A program made the position numbers and the translations under genes. A stretch of DNA of 64,000 nucleotides from positions 1-64,000 of the forward strand of contig NZ_LT629693.1 of assembly GCF_900099825.1 (NCBI RefSeq). The letters are read 5' to 3'. Below, one piece after another: positions 42,336 to 51,821 of the stretch. Position 1 is the stretch's first letter. The number at the start of each line of letters is the position of its first letter. The notes below the pieces were generated by a model. It did no database searches and had not been told where the DNA came from. It saw nothing but the letters and a program-made list of their open reading frames with translations. This DNA is from Bradyrhizobium ottawaense. GTDB lineage: Bacteria; Pseudomonadota; Alphaproteobacteria; Rhizobiales; Xanthobacteraceae.

Positions 42336-42423
42336 GTAGCCCGGATGAGCGCAGCGATATCCGGGGTCAGCCCCATCGGTCCACGATAAGCGCCCCGCAT
42401 GTCGCTACGCTCATGCGGGCTAC
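42336..42423. repeat. GTAGCCCGGATGAGC repeat, third copy
   Basis: GTAGCCCGGATGAGCGCAGC at the left, CTACGCTCATGCGGGCTAC at the right, as at 41,133 but with a longer middle. Confidence 0.75.
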
Positions 42424-42461
42424 TTCATCACCCCGGATATCGTTCGTTTGGGTTGATCGGC

Positions 42462-42731
42462 TCAGGCCGCCTTCGCTGCCTGTTCCGGCGGCGCGGTGTC
42501 CATCGCGCGCATGTAGAGATCGAGCAGGCCTTCACGCTCGTCGCGCTCGTCCTTGTCCTGCTTTCGCAGCTTGATGATCTCCTTGAGGATTTTTACGTCA
42601 AAGCCCTCGCCCTTGGCCTCCGCAAAGATTTCCTTCTTCTGCTCGTTCAGCTCCTGCAACTCGGTGTCGATGTTTTCGACCCGCTCGACGAAGGAGCGAA
42701 TTTTGCCGCCGGGAATGGTGATGTCTGACAT
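42462..42731 (-). CDS. gapR: GapR-family (DUF2312) nucleoid-associated protein
   Basis: 89 residues. GGKIRSFVERVENIDTEL, then EQKKEIFAEAKGEGFDVKIL and KEIIKLRKQDKDERDE is the conserved GapR helical body. In Caulobacter GapR binds overtwisted DNA ahead of replication and transcription forks and helps gyrase. ATG at 42731. The family is confined to alphaproteobacteria and their phages. The pdxY gene is divergent. Confidence 0.92.
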   Translation of the reverse strand: MSDITIPGGKIRSFVERVENIDTELQELNEQKKEIFAEAKGEGFDVKILKEIIKLRKQDKDERDEREGLLDLYMRAMDTAPPEQAAKAA

Positions 42732-42839
42732 GGTGCCTCTTGCTTGGTGAGGTCGTGAAAATGACCGCAAACAAATAACCAATGTGTTAACCTCCCGGGC
42801 GCCCTCCCCAGGAACCTGATACTCTCCCGATTTATCCGC

Positions 42840-43712
42840 ATGAACGTGATTTCGATTCAGTCGCAGGTTGCCTTCGGCCATGTCGGCAATAGCGCCGCGG
42901 TCTTTCCGATGCAGTTGCACGGCATCGACGTAACAGCGGTGCCGACCACGCTGTTGAGCAACCGGCCGGGCTACCCGACCATCCGCGGCCGGGTGCTGGA
43001 AGCACAACTGGTCGCCGATCTCCTGCTCGGCATCGAGGAGCGCGGCGCGGTCGATGCGTGCGACATGATTCTGTCGGGCTATCTCGGCTCGCCCGATATC
43101 GCCGCCGTGGTCGCAGACTTCGTCGCGCGCGCCAAAGCGCGCAATCCTTCCCTGCTCTATTGCTGCGATCCCGTGCTCGGCGATCGCGACCGCGGCCTGT
43201 TCGTGCAAGCCGATATTCCGCCTGTCGTGCGCGACCGGCTCTGTCGGCTGGCCGATGTCATCACGCCCAACCATTTCGAGTTCGAATATCTCGCGGGCGC
43301 CAAGGCCTCAAACGATAAGGCCACGACAACCGGTCAGGTCATCGCGCAGGCGCAAGCGCTGCTGGCGCGCGGCCCATCGACGATCGTCATCACCAGCGCC
43401 GAACTGTCGGATACGCCGGACGGCGAGATCGAGACCGTCGCCGTCGAGCGATCGCAAAGCTGGCGCGTGCGCACGCCAAGACTGCCGATCAGCCCGTCCG
43501 GCACCGGCGATCTCTTTGCCTCGCTGTTCGTTTCCGCGCGCGTCCAGGGCAAGAACACGCCGGAAGCGCTCGGCCACGCCGCGTCCGCGATCTTCGCCGT
43601 GCTGGAACGCACCGCCATCAGCGGCACGGAGGAAATGCGCATCGTCGCGAGCGCCGACCAGCTCGTTCACCCGACGCGCCGGTTCGACGCTGTCATCATC
43701 GGTACTTGGTAG
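42840..43712 (+). CDS. pdxY: Pyridoxal kinase
   Basis: 290 residues. Ribokinase-fold enzyme that phosphorylates pyridoxal to pyridoxal 5'-phosphate in the B6 salvage path. SIQSQVAFGHVGNSAAVFP is the N-terminal substrate loop; CDPVLGDRDRGLFV and ITPNHFEFEYL are PdxY/PdxK signatures; SPSGTGDLFASLF holds the catalytic aspartate and anion hole. ATG at 42840. It is transcribed away from gapR. Confidence 0.93.
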   Translation: MNVISIQSQVAFGHVGNSAAVFPMQLHGIDVTAVPTTLLSNRPGYPTIRGRVLEAQLVADLLLGIEERGAVDACDMILSGYLGSPDIAAVVADFVARAKARNPSLLYCCDPVLGDRDRGLFVQADIPPVVRDRLCRLADVITPNHFEFEYLAGAKASNDKATTTGQVIAQAQALLARGPSTIVITSAELSDTPDGEIETVAVERSQSWRVRTPRLPISPSGTGDLFASLFVSARVQGKNTPEALGHAASAIFAVLERTAISGTEEMRIVASADQLVHPTRRFDAVIIGTW

Positions 43713-44669
43713 GGCGGATTAGCGACAGCCTAATCCGCCGCCCCACGAAGTTGGTGGGTTACGCCTTCGGCTAACCCACCCCTACGCCACCTCTTCTCTT
43801 CCGCTCACGAGTTGCTTGCGCTCGCGATGACAAAAAGTGCGACAAAATAGCCCGACGGGCAAATCACCAAAAGTCTGTCCAGTGCTTCGCGCAAAAATAT
43901 TTCCGTTGCCCCGTCGGGCAAATCATCCGTTCAATTCTGCCCGTCTACCGCGACAAGAGGGGCGATCGCGATCGTCACGAACGTGCGGTGGGATGCGATG
44001 GACGCTGATGCTGCGACTGACGAGCGCGGCAAAGGCGTACGGCGAAATCGTTTGGGTCCGACGCCCCGGTGCTGGCGTCAAGTTGGTGGGAGGCTAACGC
44101 TTCTCACGGATGATGGTGGCAAGAAAGCCGGTCACCAGGACGATCACGTATAAGCCGTAAAGCCGTTGCGTGGGGGAGGCCGGAGTGTTCTCCGCTGAAC
44201 CTGTATGCTCGTGTGCATTTTGTTTTGTGCAATCGCATGCGAGACCGCGGGTGCAGCGCGCACCCGGTCTTCCCCGCGCCCTCTTCTGTTTCGGAGGGCA
44301 AACGAAACGTAAAACCTCGGGCGCATCGCGCCGCGAGAAGGATCTTTGCTGTCATCGCCCGCCTTCTGTTTATTTATGTCTCCGAACACCTGTCAGTGAT
44401 TTGTCCGGAATAAACATCAAGCCGGGCGATCCAGTATTCCAGAGACGCTGATGATTGAAACGATAGGCATCGGCGTACTGGATACCCGCATGCGCGGGCA
44501 TGACAGTCGCCATCAGTCGGCTTTGAAATTCCAAATACGAACTGAACGCGCGCGCAGCATGGCGTTAAGCTTTCTTCCCGTTCCGTGTGAGCTAGATCAC
44601 GCACGCTCGGAACCTGATTTGGCCAACCTGCGACCAAAAGGCAGAACGCCGGCATCAGGAGATGCGAAC
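43713..44669. other. 957-base repeat-rich gap
   Basis: No supported gene. Contains GGCGGATTAGCGACAGCCTAATCCGCC and GTGGGTTACGCCTTCGGCTAACCCAC palindromes (in parts, 43,714-43,785), a stretch with AGCCCGACGGGCAAAT (43,850-43,925), and a long unit at about 44,020-44,340 that I recognise as a dispersed Bradyrhizobium/Rhodopseudomonas repeat (CGAGCGCGGCAAAGGCG, CGCACCCGGTCTTCCCCGCG). 44,450-44,560 includes CCGCATGCGCGGGCATGAC, another repeat type. Confidence 0.6.
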
Positions 44670-44900
44670 ATGACCCAGGTCTATTTTCACTGCTCGAACT
44701 CCCGCGAAGTCCGGATCGATCGATCCGGCGAAGCGGTCAGCGATCTCGCCGAAGCGCGCGACCGCGCGGTCGGCATCGTGCGATCGCTCATCATGCAACG
44801 CGACCAGGAAGACTGGCGCGACTGGACCGTGCATGTCAGCGACTCCGACGACGAGATCTTCGTGCTCCCCTTCGCCTTCGTCCTCGGCAAGCCGCATTAG
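44670..44900 (+). CDS. DUF6894-like small protein
   Basis: 76 residues. VYFHCSNSREVRIDRSGEAV, then DLAEARDRAVGIVRSLI and DWTVHVSDSDDEIFVLPF: the short beta-helix-beta arrangement of DUF6894 proteins, which are abundant in Bradyrhizobium. ATG at 44670 with AGGAGA upstream at 44,657-44,662. Function unknown. Its stop codon abuts a repeat. Confidence 0.75.
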   Translation: MTQVYFHCSNSREVRIDRSGEAVSDLAEARDRAVGIVRSLIMQRDQEDWRDWTVHVSDSDDEIFVLPFAFVLGKPH

Positions 44901-44974
44901 AGCATGATCCGGAAAAGTGGATACCGGTTTTCCCCTCGGGACAAACGCGAAGCGTTTGCCCGGAGATCATGCTC
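44900..44974. repeat. GAGCATGATC palindromic repeat
   Basis: GAGCATGATC ... GATCATGCTC as outer arms, with CGGAAAAGTGGATACCGG and ACAAACGCGAAGCGTTTG inner hairpins. A well-known type in Bradyrhizobiaceae intergenic DNA. Confidence 0.8.
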
Positions 44975-45167
44975 AAAAGATAGGAAATTGCCGCGATGCT
45001 CCCGCCCTTCAATGCGATCGTAACGCGCTGTCACAGGCTGGCCGAACGCATCTGCAACCCGTATCGCCCCGAGCGGCACTACATGCGCGGCCCCGGGCCG
45101 AAGTGGCACGCCCGGCATCGCGCCGCGCCAGACGCCGGCAGGCCCTGATCGTCCCCACGCCAGCCGC

Positions 45168-45347
45168 TTACGCGACCGTCCGCTTGTCGATGACCTTGCG
45201 AAAGTCGGTTGCGAGGCTGGCGTAATAGGCTGCCAGCACCTCGTAGAAGCTCTGCTCGGCCTTGTCCTTTGCTTCCCGCGCATGTTCTTCGCACCGGGCG
45301 GCCCTGGCCTCGTACTTCTCCACCTTGGTCTGAAGCTCGGTTTCCAT
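45168..45347 (-). CDS. Small helical hypothetical protein
   Basis: 59 residues, METELQTKVEKYEARAARCE then EHAREAKDKAEQSFYEVLAAYY: a charged amphipathic helical hairpin with ATG at 45347. Longer frames upstream are not protein-like. I believe homologues occur beside DUF6894-type genes in Bradyrhizobium, but the function is unknown. Confidence 0.6.
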   Translation of the reverse strand: METELQTKVEKYEARAARCEEHAREAKDKAEQSFYEVLAAYYASLATDFRKVIDKRTVA

Positions 45348-45484
45348 TGCCACTACTCCACGCAACGCACACACCCCCCGATGGTATGTCGGCAAAAGTC
45401 GAAAAGATGGCCGCGGCGGGGAAATTTCGCAGCGTTGACGTGAGCAAGCCGTGACGGCGAGCAAGCCGGCAGGTCGCGCGCAGA

Positions 45485-45577
45485 CTACCGCGTCGGCACC
45501 GGCATCGGCGGACGCAGCGATGACCGTGACGTGCCGGTCGTGCTGGCCGGCGGCTTCGCCGCCTTCTTTCCGGTGCA
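45485..45577 (-). pseudogene. 3' tail remnant of a cytochrome-like gene
   Basis: The - strand reads KKAAKPPASTTGTSRSSL then RPPMPVPTR and a TAG at 45485-45487. The cytochrome-like gene at 38,132 ends SSRSSLRPPAPVPTR, so this is the same tail without its heme domain, directly after rlpA. Confidence 0.6.
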
Positions 45578-45599
45578 GGGAACGGACGAGCGAACCGCT

Positions 45600-46184
45600 T
45601 TACCGCACCACATCGAGCCTTACGTTTGCAACACCCTTTCCGATCATTCCGAGTTCAGCCGCCGCCGAATGAGAGACGTCGACAATACGCCCGGGCACAT
45701 ACGGTCCGCGATCATTGACGCGCACCGTCACCGAACGGCCGGACTTGATGTCGGTCACACGCAACATGGTGCCGAACGGCAGGCTCGGATGCGCCGCGGT
45801 CAGTTCGCGCGCGTCGAATTTTTCTCCGCTCGCGGTCTCCGTCCCCTCGCTGTAGAAACTCGCCAGCCCCTGCGACGCAACTTTGGTCCCGGCTGCATCG
45901 CTACGAGAAGCGAACCGCGTATGCTTCCTCGTGGCCGCCACGCGCGTCTTCATCGATGATGGCGTTCGATCGCGTTCCAGCGATGCCTGGCGGCTGGTGC
46001 GGAAGTCAGACCTTTGACTGACGACAGAGGACTGGGCGCAGGCCGCAAGCGAAGCTGCCGCGAGCGCTACAGCCATCAGCCTGACGATTTTTCCCGCGTT
46101 GATGGGTGAGACCAGACGCACATCACGCCGTACGCGGCCTGCGACGTCGACGAACGAATGACCTGCAGCATCGATGGACGACAT
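45600..46184 (-). CDS. rlpA: RlpA-like septal ring lytic transglycosylase
   Basis: 194 residues. A signal-like hydrophobic stretch ([16 protein letters not shown]) ends in an AAC lipobox-like cysteine about residue 46, so it may be a lipoprotein. The C-terminal double-psi beta-barrel has [53 protein letters not shown] and [11 protein letters not shown] and the conserved H/D of the RlpA active site are present. It would cleave denuded peptidoglycan. No SPOR domain. ATG at 46184 is the nearest start to the leader. Confidence 0.82.
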   Translation of the reverse strand: MSSIDAAGHSFVDVAGRVRRDVRLVSPINAGKIVRLMAVALAAASLAACAQSSVVSQRSDFRTSRQASLERDRTPSSMKTRVAATRKHTRFASRSDAAGTKVASQGLASFYSEGTETASGEKFDARELTAAHPSLPFGTMLRVTDIKSGRSVTVRVNDRGPYVPGRIVDVSHSAAAELGMIGKGVANVRLDVVR

Positions 46185-46387
46185 GTTGCATCCCCAACTC
46201 GCGCCCCAGCCCAAGCCGAAATCCAACAGGTCGAAGGATCCCGATCCAATCAGGGCAGAAGCGAGGCGGCATGCGATCAAGGGCGGCAGGATTCGCGCAA
46301 TTTCACCCGGCTGTGGTGATCCGGCCACAGCCACTGCCGTCTTTGCGCGATGCAGTGAAGACAGGCAGGTCTGGAATCCGCTTAGCT

Positions 46388-46981
46388 CTAATACGGCGGC
46401 TTCTTCCGCTCCCGTTGCGCCCTGGCCGCTTCCATCCACCACGTCAGATCATCCGCAAAGCGCGGAAACGCGTGTTCCAGCGCCTTGCCGCCGCCCTCGG
46501 CGGTCGGCTTGCCGTCGGCGGACAACGTCTGCGAAATCGGCCCGACCGCGAGGCTGCTCGAAGTCACCACCATGCCCATTTCGGACAGCGTGCCATGCCA
46601 GGCCAGGGCGGCGCGAGCGCCCGCAAAACGCCCGGCGGAATAGCTGGCAATCGCGGCGGGGCGCCAGAACCATTCCTCGAGGAAATGATCGGTGAGGTTT
46701 TTCAACCCCGGCTGGATACCCCAGTTGTATTCGCCGGTGACGAACACAAAACCGTCGGCGCCGCGAATTTGGCCGGCGAGCTTTTCAAGCGGCGCCGGCG
46801 CCTGCCCCTTCGGATATTCCTTGTACATCCGGTCCAGCATCGGCAGACCGATCGCCCTGGCGTCGATCAGTTCGACATCGTCACCCCTGGCACGAAAGGC
46901 CTCGACGACGAATTGCGCGAGCCGGATGCCCATGCGGTCGGAACGGTAGGAGCCGTAGAGAACGAGAATGCGGTTGCTCAT
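46388..46981 (-). CDS. NAD(P)H-dependent FMN reductase
   Basis: 197 residues, flavodoxin-like fold: [18 protein letters not shown] binds the FMN phosphate, [34 protein letters not shown] and [16 protein letters not shown] follow the NADPH-dependent FMN/azo-reductase family. It would pass electrons from NAD(P)H to FMN or quinones in the cytosol. ATG at 46981. Confidence 0.87.
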   Translation of the reverse strand: MSNRILVLYGSYRSDRMGIRLAQFVVEAFRARGDDVELIDARAIGLPMLDRMYKEYPKGQAPAPLEKLAGQIRGADGFVFVTGEYNWGIQPGLKNLTDHFLEEWFWRPAAIASYSAGRFAGARAALAWHGTLSEMGMVVTSSSLAVGPISQTLSADGKPTAEGGGKALEHAFPRFADDLTWWMEAARAQRERKKPPY

Positions 46982-47023
46982 GGTGGCGAAAGGCTATCAC
47001 ACCACGGCTTGATCGGCGCGCCC

Positions 47024-47179
47024 TCAGGGGCGCCAATAGCGCCAAAGGTCGGCCTTGTCGTTCGAACGATGTTCGGGGGAGTTCGGCGGCAGCGAGAGGC
47101 CTCTGATGAAGCCGAGCAGGCAAACGGCGACGAAGCCGAAACCGCCCGCCACGCCGATCCAGTGAAAAATGCTGTCCAT
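47024..47179 (-). CDS. Small membrane protein, 51 residues
   Basis: MDSIFHWIGVAGGFGFVAVC opens one hydrophobic helix, followed by FIRGLSLPPNSPEHRSND and ending DLWRYWRP. ATG at 47179 with GGAGG at about 47,186-47,190 on the - strand. Single-pass, function unknown. Upstream of the FMN reductase on the same strand, 42 bases away, so possibly co-transcribed. Confidence 0.5.
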   Translation of the reverse strand: MDSIFHWIGVAGGFGFVAVCLLGFIRGLSLPPNSPEHRSNDKADLWRYWRP

Positions 47180-47406
47180 GCCGCTACCTCCGACGATTGG
47201 TCGCGGGGCTTGGCCAATCGGTTCACCGGGGCACGGACACAAGGCCCGGCCCCGGTTCCCGGCCCCCTGATAGCCGCAACCTCTCCACGGCAGCGCCTTG
47301 CTTTGGTCAAACCCGGCTGGCCGTCTGGACCGGCCCTGCGGCTTGCACCGCCACGATTCCGCTCGGGCCTTTCTGTTGATGACATTGGACTGATAGAGGG
47401 ACACCA

Positions 47407-48345
47407 ATGCAATCCACGCCAAATCTGCGCGACACCGATCCGCACGACGTGTTCGTGATCGAGCCCGACGCCTCGCTCGCCGCACGCGCCGACAAGGCCT
47501 CGCTCGACCTGTTGTACGACGTGCTGAGCCGTCCGTCGGACCCCGCTCCTTCGCAGGTCAGGCCCGATCCCGAACTGCGCATCGCGCCCGATTTCTCCGC
47601 AAGCGCCGCGGTGCCATCGGTCGATGCCGCCGCTCGCCGGACCGTCGCAGATGATGTCCCTGTCAGCGATATCAAGCTCGGCGACACCGAAATCAGCGCG
47701 CACCAGCCGTCCACCAGCAAGTTCGCCAGAGGTGCGGTCATGAGCCTGTTCGCGCTGGGCAGCGCCATCGCTGCCGCCGCGTGGCAGCACTACGGCGATG
47801 ACGCCAAGGCGATGATGGCGCGTTATTCGCCGCCGTTCTCGCTCGCTTCCCTGGCTTCCCCGGAAAAGCCTCCGGCAGCCGAGCCACCGGCCGCTGCCGC
47901 GGTTCAGGCCCCGGCGGCCAGTCAGGCTGCAGCCCAACCGGCACCGCCCGCCGACAACGCCGCGCCGGTGACGGCCACCGCCTCGCCCGACCAGACGCAG
48001 CTGATACAGTCGATGGCGCGCGATCTGGCCTCCATGGGCCAGCAGATCAACGAACTCAAGGCGAGCATCGAGCAGATCAAGGCCAGCCAGCCGCAAATGG
48101 CGAGCGCGCCTGCGAGGACGACCGAAGCCCGTCTTGCCGAACCTGCGCCGCGGCCCCGGATCGTGCCACCGCCTGCACATCCGGCCACCGCCACGATACG
48201 CAAGCCGAAGCAGGTGTTCCCCTACGCGCCGATCGCGCCGGCATCGCCGCCGCAACAGGCCGCAGCCCCGGCGCAGATCGCCCCGCAGGTGCAAGCCGCC
48301 GAGGACGGCGGTCCCGTGGTGCGACCGCCGATGCCGTTGCATTAG
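47407..48345 (+). CDS. Ala/Pro-rich single-pass membrane protein
   Basis: 312 residues. A disordered N-terminus, one TM helix near 110-126 (GAVMSLFALGSAIAAAAW), a long A/P-rich linker, a short coiled coil (LIQSMARDLASMGQQINELK) and a Pro-rich tail. No enzymatic motif. The architecture suggests an inner-membrane protein with an extended periplasmic domain; I believe relatives are common in Bradyrhizobium. ATG at 47407. Confidence 0.7.
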   Translation: MQSTPNLRDTDPHDVFVIEPDASLAARADKASLDLLYDVLSRPSDPAPSQVRPDPELRIAPDFSASAAVPSVDAAARRTVADDVPVSDIKLGDTEISAHQPSTSKFARGAVMSLFALGSAIAAAAWQHYGDDAKAMMARYSPPFSLASLASPEKPPAAEPPAAAAVQAPAASQAAAQPAPPADNAAPVTATASPDQTQLIQSMARDLASMGQQINELKASIEQIKASQPQMASAPARTTEARLAEPAPRPRIVPPPAHPATATIRKPKQVFPYAPIAPASPPQQAAAPAQIAPQVQAAEDGGPVVRPPMPLH

Positions 48346-48420
48346 TGTGGTAGCCTGGGCGAGAAGCGCGAAGGCGGCTCGTCTCGCCGAAGCTCGAAGA
48401 GCGTAGGCGGAGGGAAAAAA

Positions 48421-48606
48421 TCAGCTCTGATGCGGTCCGCGCATCATCTTCATGGCGTCCTCGACATGCCGCCACTCCCTGGCCTCCTCGGCCTCGCCCT
48501 TGCGCTCGCAGGCCAGCGCATTTTGCGCGGCCTCGGCGATCGCCGATAGACCGTGCTGCTCGATCATCTGGCGCGCGATGGTGTGAATTTGCGTATGGGA
48601 CATCAT
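48421..48606 (-). CDS. Small hypothetical protein, 61 residues
   Basis: MMSHTQIHTIARQMIEQHG then AIAEAAQNALACERKGEAEE: two helices with AREWRHVEDAMKMM, resembling small helical proteins annotated in Bradyrhizobium. ATG at 48606 has GGGGAGAG just upstream. Function unknown. Confidence 0.65.
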   Translation of the reverse strand: MMSHTQIHTIARQMIEQHGLSAIAEAAQNALACERKGEAEEAREWRHVEDAMKMMRGPHQS

Positions 48607-48852
48607 ATCGCTCTCCCCTGATGTCTGATCCGCGCCGGGTCAATCGCCGCGGCGCTTCCCTTGCCTGACAACGCCCGAAGCCGAGCTCTCGTTCCCGGGC
48701 CATCGCCGCAAATGCGGCGCGCGGCGCAGCATCCGGACAACGCCGTGAATATACCGGCAAATTGAACCTTGGCCCCGCCCCCGGCGTCCAACTTCAAGTC
48801 AGTCCCTTGAAATCAGTTCATTTCACCAGAATTCATTCCGCGAGCACACGTC

Positions 48853-49977
48853 ATGTTCGTCAGCGCCTGCCTTTGGTCCCGCCGCCTCGGCCTCGTCCTC
48901 GTCTCCCTGATCGCTGCGTCCTCCCTCGCCTTCGCCGCACCGGCCGAAAAGCCGGTGGCGGGCAAGGTCGTGCACTTCCCGCAAGGCGTCTGGAGCGCGC
49001 TGCCGCAGCTCGGGCCGGACGGCAAGGTCCGGCAATGCGTGCTGGTGGCGGCCCGCGATCGCGCGACCAAAGATGGCCCGGTGACGACGCGGCTTTCGCT
49101 TAACATCAGCCGGGGCAGCGGTTTCACCGCCGTACTCGGGGATGACCGCGTGCCGACCGAGGAGGTGCTGGACGACCAGGCCGAGATGCTGATCGACAAC
49201 CGCGCCTTTCCATCGGTCGGCTTCCCGGTCGCCGGCACCGCCTTCATCTTCCATCCCGGCGATGCCGCCGGCGCGCTCACGGCCCTCGCCAAAGCCAACC
49301 GCATCACGCTGCGTTCGGATGGCGCCGGCGTCGACTCCGGCGCCGTCGCCGTCAATCTTCCCGCCGAAGCGCTCAAATGGCTCACCGATTGCGGCCGGGC
49401 CTTCAACATCGCGATCGACAAGCCGACCGATCCCAACGCGCCCGACATGCCCACGCCACGGCCGCGCTCGCCTGTCATCGTCGACATTTCGACCCTGCCG
49501 CCCGGCCCTCCCGGCATGTCGGACAAGCAGAAGATCGAGGGCTGGGATGCCTCCGAGCTGCGCGCCAGCGACGGCAGCATCGTCGTCTGCTTCATTCGCC
49601 GCCACTATGTGATGGGATCAGCGCCCTCCTCGCGCCGGATGGCGACGTTCCTGATGGTGAGCCGCAAGCGCGGCTTCACCCTCATGCTCAAGGACAGCAA
49701 TATCAATCAGCCCGAGGGCGCGCCGGTCGAGGCGACGCTCAAGATCGGCGACGATCCCTTCACCGACTTCTCCGCCCAGGTGCAAGGCAATGACGAAATC
49801 GGAATCTTCCCGCAGCATGCCGCGGCGCTGGCCGCCCTGCTCGAGAAAGGCACCCGCGCCACTTTCAAGTCGAAGGTAAGCGACAATTTCGAATTTCCGG
49901 TGCAGGCCAGCGTCATCCCGTGGCTGCGCGCCTGCGCCCGCCGCAACGGCATCGCGTTCGAGCAGGTGGGGCAGTAG
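48853..49977 (+). CDS. Secreted protein with two repeated IalB-like halves
   Basis: 374 residues. Signal peptide RLGLVLVSLIAASSLAFAA. The two halves (about 30-190 and 230-370) are similar: each has a C-V-L/C-F-I strand, an SRGSGF/SRKRGF turn, a basic TL-K block and an ending WLTDCGRAFNIAI or WLRACARRNGIAF with one conserved cysteine. The fold resembles invasion-associated locus B proteins, so a periplasmic role in envelope or host contact is possible but inferred. ATG at 48853. Confidence 0.7.
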   Translation: MFVSACLWSRRLGLVLVSLIAASSLAFAAPAEKPVAGKVVHFPQGVWSALPQLGPDGKVRQCVLVAARDRATKDGPVTTRLSLNISRGSGFTAVLGDDRVPTEEVLDDQAEMLIDNRAFPSVGFPVAGTAFIFHPGDAAGALTALAKANRITLRSDGAGVDSGAVAVNLPAEALKWLTDCGRAFNIAIDKPTDPNAPDMPTPRPRSPVIVDISTLPPGPPGMSDKQKIEGWDASELRASDGSIVVCFIRRHYVMGSAPSSRRMATFLMVSRKRGFTLMLKDSNINQPEGAPVEATLKIGDDPFTDFSAQVQGNDEIGIFPQHAAALAALLEKGTRATFKSKVSDNFEFPVQASVIPWLRACARRNGIAFEQVGQ

Positions 49978-50760
49978 TCATTCGAGCTCCGGCGGCTCGA
50001 ACCAGTTCGTCAGCGACAGCCCGCCATCGACCACGATCGCAGCGCCGGTGACATACGCCGATACCTTGTTGGACAGCACCGCCAGCGCCATCGGCGCCAG
50101 GTCTTCGGCCGCTCCGAGACGGCCGAGCGGAATGTGTCTGGCGAGTTTGGGATCGGCGACGAAGCCACCGGCCGCGATGGCGCCGGGCACCAGCGCGTTG
50201 ACGCGGATGCCGTAGCGGCCGAACGTCTTCGCCAGCTCCCGCACCAGCATCGCAAGCCCCGCCTTCGCCGTGGAATAATGCGGCAGGTTGCGCGGCGTGC
50301 CGGCATGCAGCGAAGTCAGCAGCAGGAACGATCCGCCGACCTTGGCCGCAATCAGCTTCCGCGCCAGCGCACGCGCGAGGTGAAAGCCCGCCTCGAGATT
50401 GACCGCATGCATCTGCGCCCAGGTCTCGGTAGAGACCGCCATCGCATGGTCGGCCTCGCGCCGTGGCGGCGAGGCTGAGTGCACGAAATGCGTCACCCGT
50501 CCGACGGCCGCTTCGGCATGCGCCAGCAGGGCATCGCGGGCAGCGGAATTGGCGAGGTCCCCAACCCACGTGGATGCGAGGTCCGGCCGCGGCGAGGATT
50601 TCACCGCCGCCGTCACCGTATCCGCGTTGACGTCGGCGAATATGGTCCGCACGCCCTCACCGACCAGCGCCTGTGCGATCGCGCGGCCGATGCCGTTGCC
50701 GGCGCCGGTAACCAGCGCCGCCTCGCGCGCGGGGTCGAATGGCGTGTCAAAAAGGCTCAT
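49978..50760 (-). CDS. SDR-family oxidoreductase
   Basis: 260 residues. TGAGNGIG near 20, DVNADTV, HSASP, catalytic Ser in LLTSLH and YSTAK near 160, VDGG at the end: classical SDR, with HSAS in place of NNAG, a variant. ATG at 50760 (MSLFDTPFD). Convergent with the secreted protein gene, whose stop abuts this one. Substrate unknown. Confidence 0.87.
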   Translation of the reverse strand: MSLFDTPFDPAREAALVTGAGNGIGRAIAQALVGEGVRTIFADVNADTVTAAVKSSPRPDLASTWVGDLANSAARDALLAHAEAAVGRVTHFVHSASPPRREADHAMAVSTETWAQMHAVNLEAGFHLARALARKLIAAKVGGSFLLLTSLHAGTPRNLPHYSTAKAGLAMLVRELAKTFGRYGIRVNALVPGAIAAGGFVADPKLARHIPLGRLGAAEDLAPMALAVLSNKVSAYVTGAAIVVDGGLSLTNWFEPPELE

Positions 50761-50858
50761 GTTCGTCGGATCCCCCGGAACTACATCGCTTGAGGCCTTG
50801 AACCCTACAGAAGGAGCACGCGACCAACCATCGACGATTTCGACCAACAGGCGGTCAG

Positions 50859-51125
50859 ATGCCTCCCTTGCTCTATACCGCCCTCTTCGAAGCCCTCGGC
50901 GCCGTCGCCCTCTGGACGATGGTCACCGATATCAGGGCCGGCAGCACGACCAACCGCGGCATGACCATCGATGCCAGGGAAAATCCCGGCGGATTCTATC
51001 TCGTCATGTTCGCCAAGGGGGCCTTCGCCTGTTTTGCCGCCGCCACGCTGCTGCACACGCTGGGGTTGATCGGCGATCCCGTGGCCTGGGTCCACGAGAC
51101 CTTTCCATTTCTCAAGGTTCGCTAG
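50859..51125 (+). CDS. Small membrane protein, 88 residues
   Basis: Two predicted helices (LYTALFEALGAVALWTMV, GFYLVMFAKGAFACFAAATLL) joined by a polar loop with GSTTNRGMTIDAREN. ATG at 50859. Function unknown. It reads away from the SDR gene at 50,760. Confidence 0.6.
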   Translation: MPPLLYTALFEALGAVALWTMVTDIRAGSTTNRGMTIDARENPGGFYLVMFAKGAFACFAAATLLHTLGLIGDPVAWVHETFPFLKVR

Positions 51126-51260
51126 AACCGGTCATGCCGGGCCTTGTGCCGTGCATGACGAAGGGCAAGTCACTGGATGCACATCGCCCGCATCGACAGG
51201 TTGCTTTCGCACGGCCGGAAATCGGCCTATTGTCGCGCCTGCAACCGGCGGGACCATTCG

Positions 51261-51692
51261 ATGCGAACCCGCGTTCGAAAGTTTGCCCACGTCCTGGAAC
51301 GCCTTGGCCTTGCCATGGCCGGCGCGGCGAGCGGGTTGTTTGTGTCGGCGCTGGTGGGAACGAGCATCACGCTGTTCACGTCCCAGGCCTTCCTGCTCCT
51401 GATGATGCTCGGCGGCGCCATCGGATTCTATCTCGGGATCGACACCCCGCCTTTGCCCTTCAACGCCAGCAGCGGCAAACCTTCGAACGACGAATGGGTC
51501 CGCAAGATCGACACCCCGGAATTCCTCAGTGCGGTCGGCACCTTTCTCGCGGCGTTCTCGGCGTTTGCGTCCGTCGGCGTGATCGTGCTGCGCCACGATC
51601 CGCATATCGCCTGGACCTGGATGATCATGGCCGGATGGTGCGTCGGCGTTGCGATGCAGATCATTGCCGGCGCGATTGCGCGTCGGCGATGA
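51261..51692 (+). CDS. Membrane protein with four predicted helices
   Basis: 143 residues from ATG 51261 (MRTRVRKFAHVL). Hydrophobic segments: GLAMAGAASGLFVSALVG, FLLLMMLGGAIGFYLG, FLAAFSAFASVGVIVL and WMIMAGWCVGVAMQIIAGAI. A longer frame from 51177 is less likely. Function unknown. Confidence 0.65.
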   Translation: MRTRVRKFAHVLERLGLAMAGAASGLFVSALVGTSITLFTSQAFLLLMMLGGAIGFYLGIDTPPLPFNASSGKPSNDEWVRKIDTPEFLSAVGTFLAAFSAFASVGVIVLRHDPHIAWTWMIMAGWCVGVAMQIIAGAIARRR

Positions 51693-51821
51693 GGCAAGCG
51701 GGAACCGGCGCGCGTTTGCAGATCGTTAAGCAAACATCCGTGAGCCCGATCGTGCCATCAAACAAATTCCACAATCTTTTTTAGGAAGAGTAGTTCGCTT
51801 CATTCATGAAGGAGACCTTTG

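Noticed and set aside
44100..44450. Small open frames in the repeat-rich gap
   Set aside because: They fall in a dispersed repeat unit and show no protein-like pattern.
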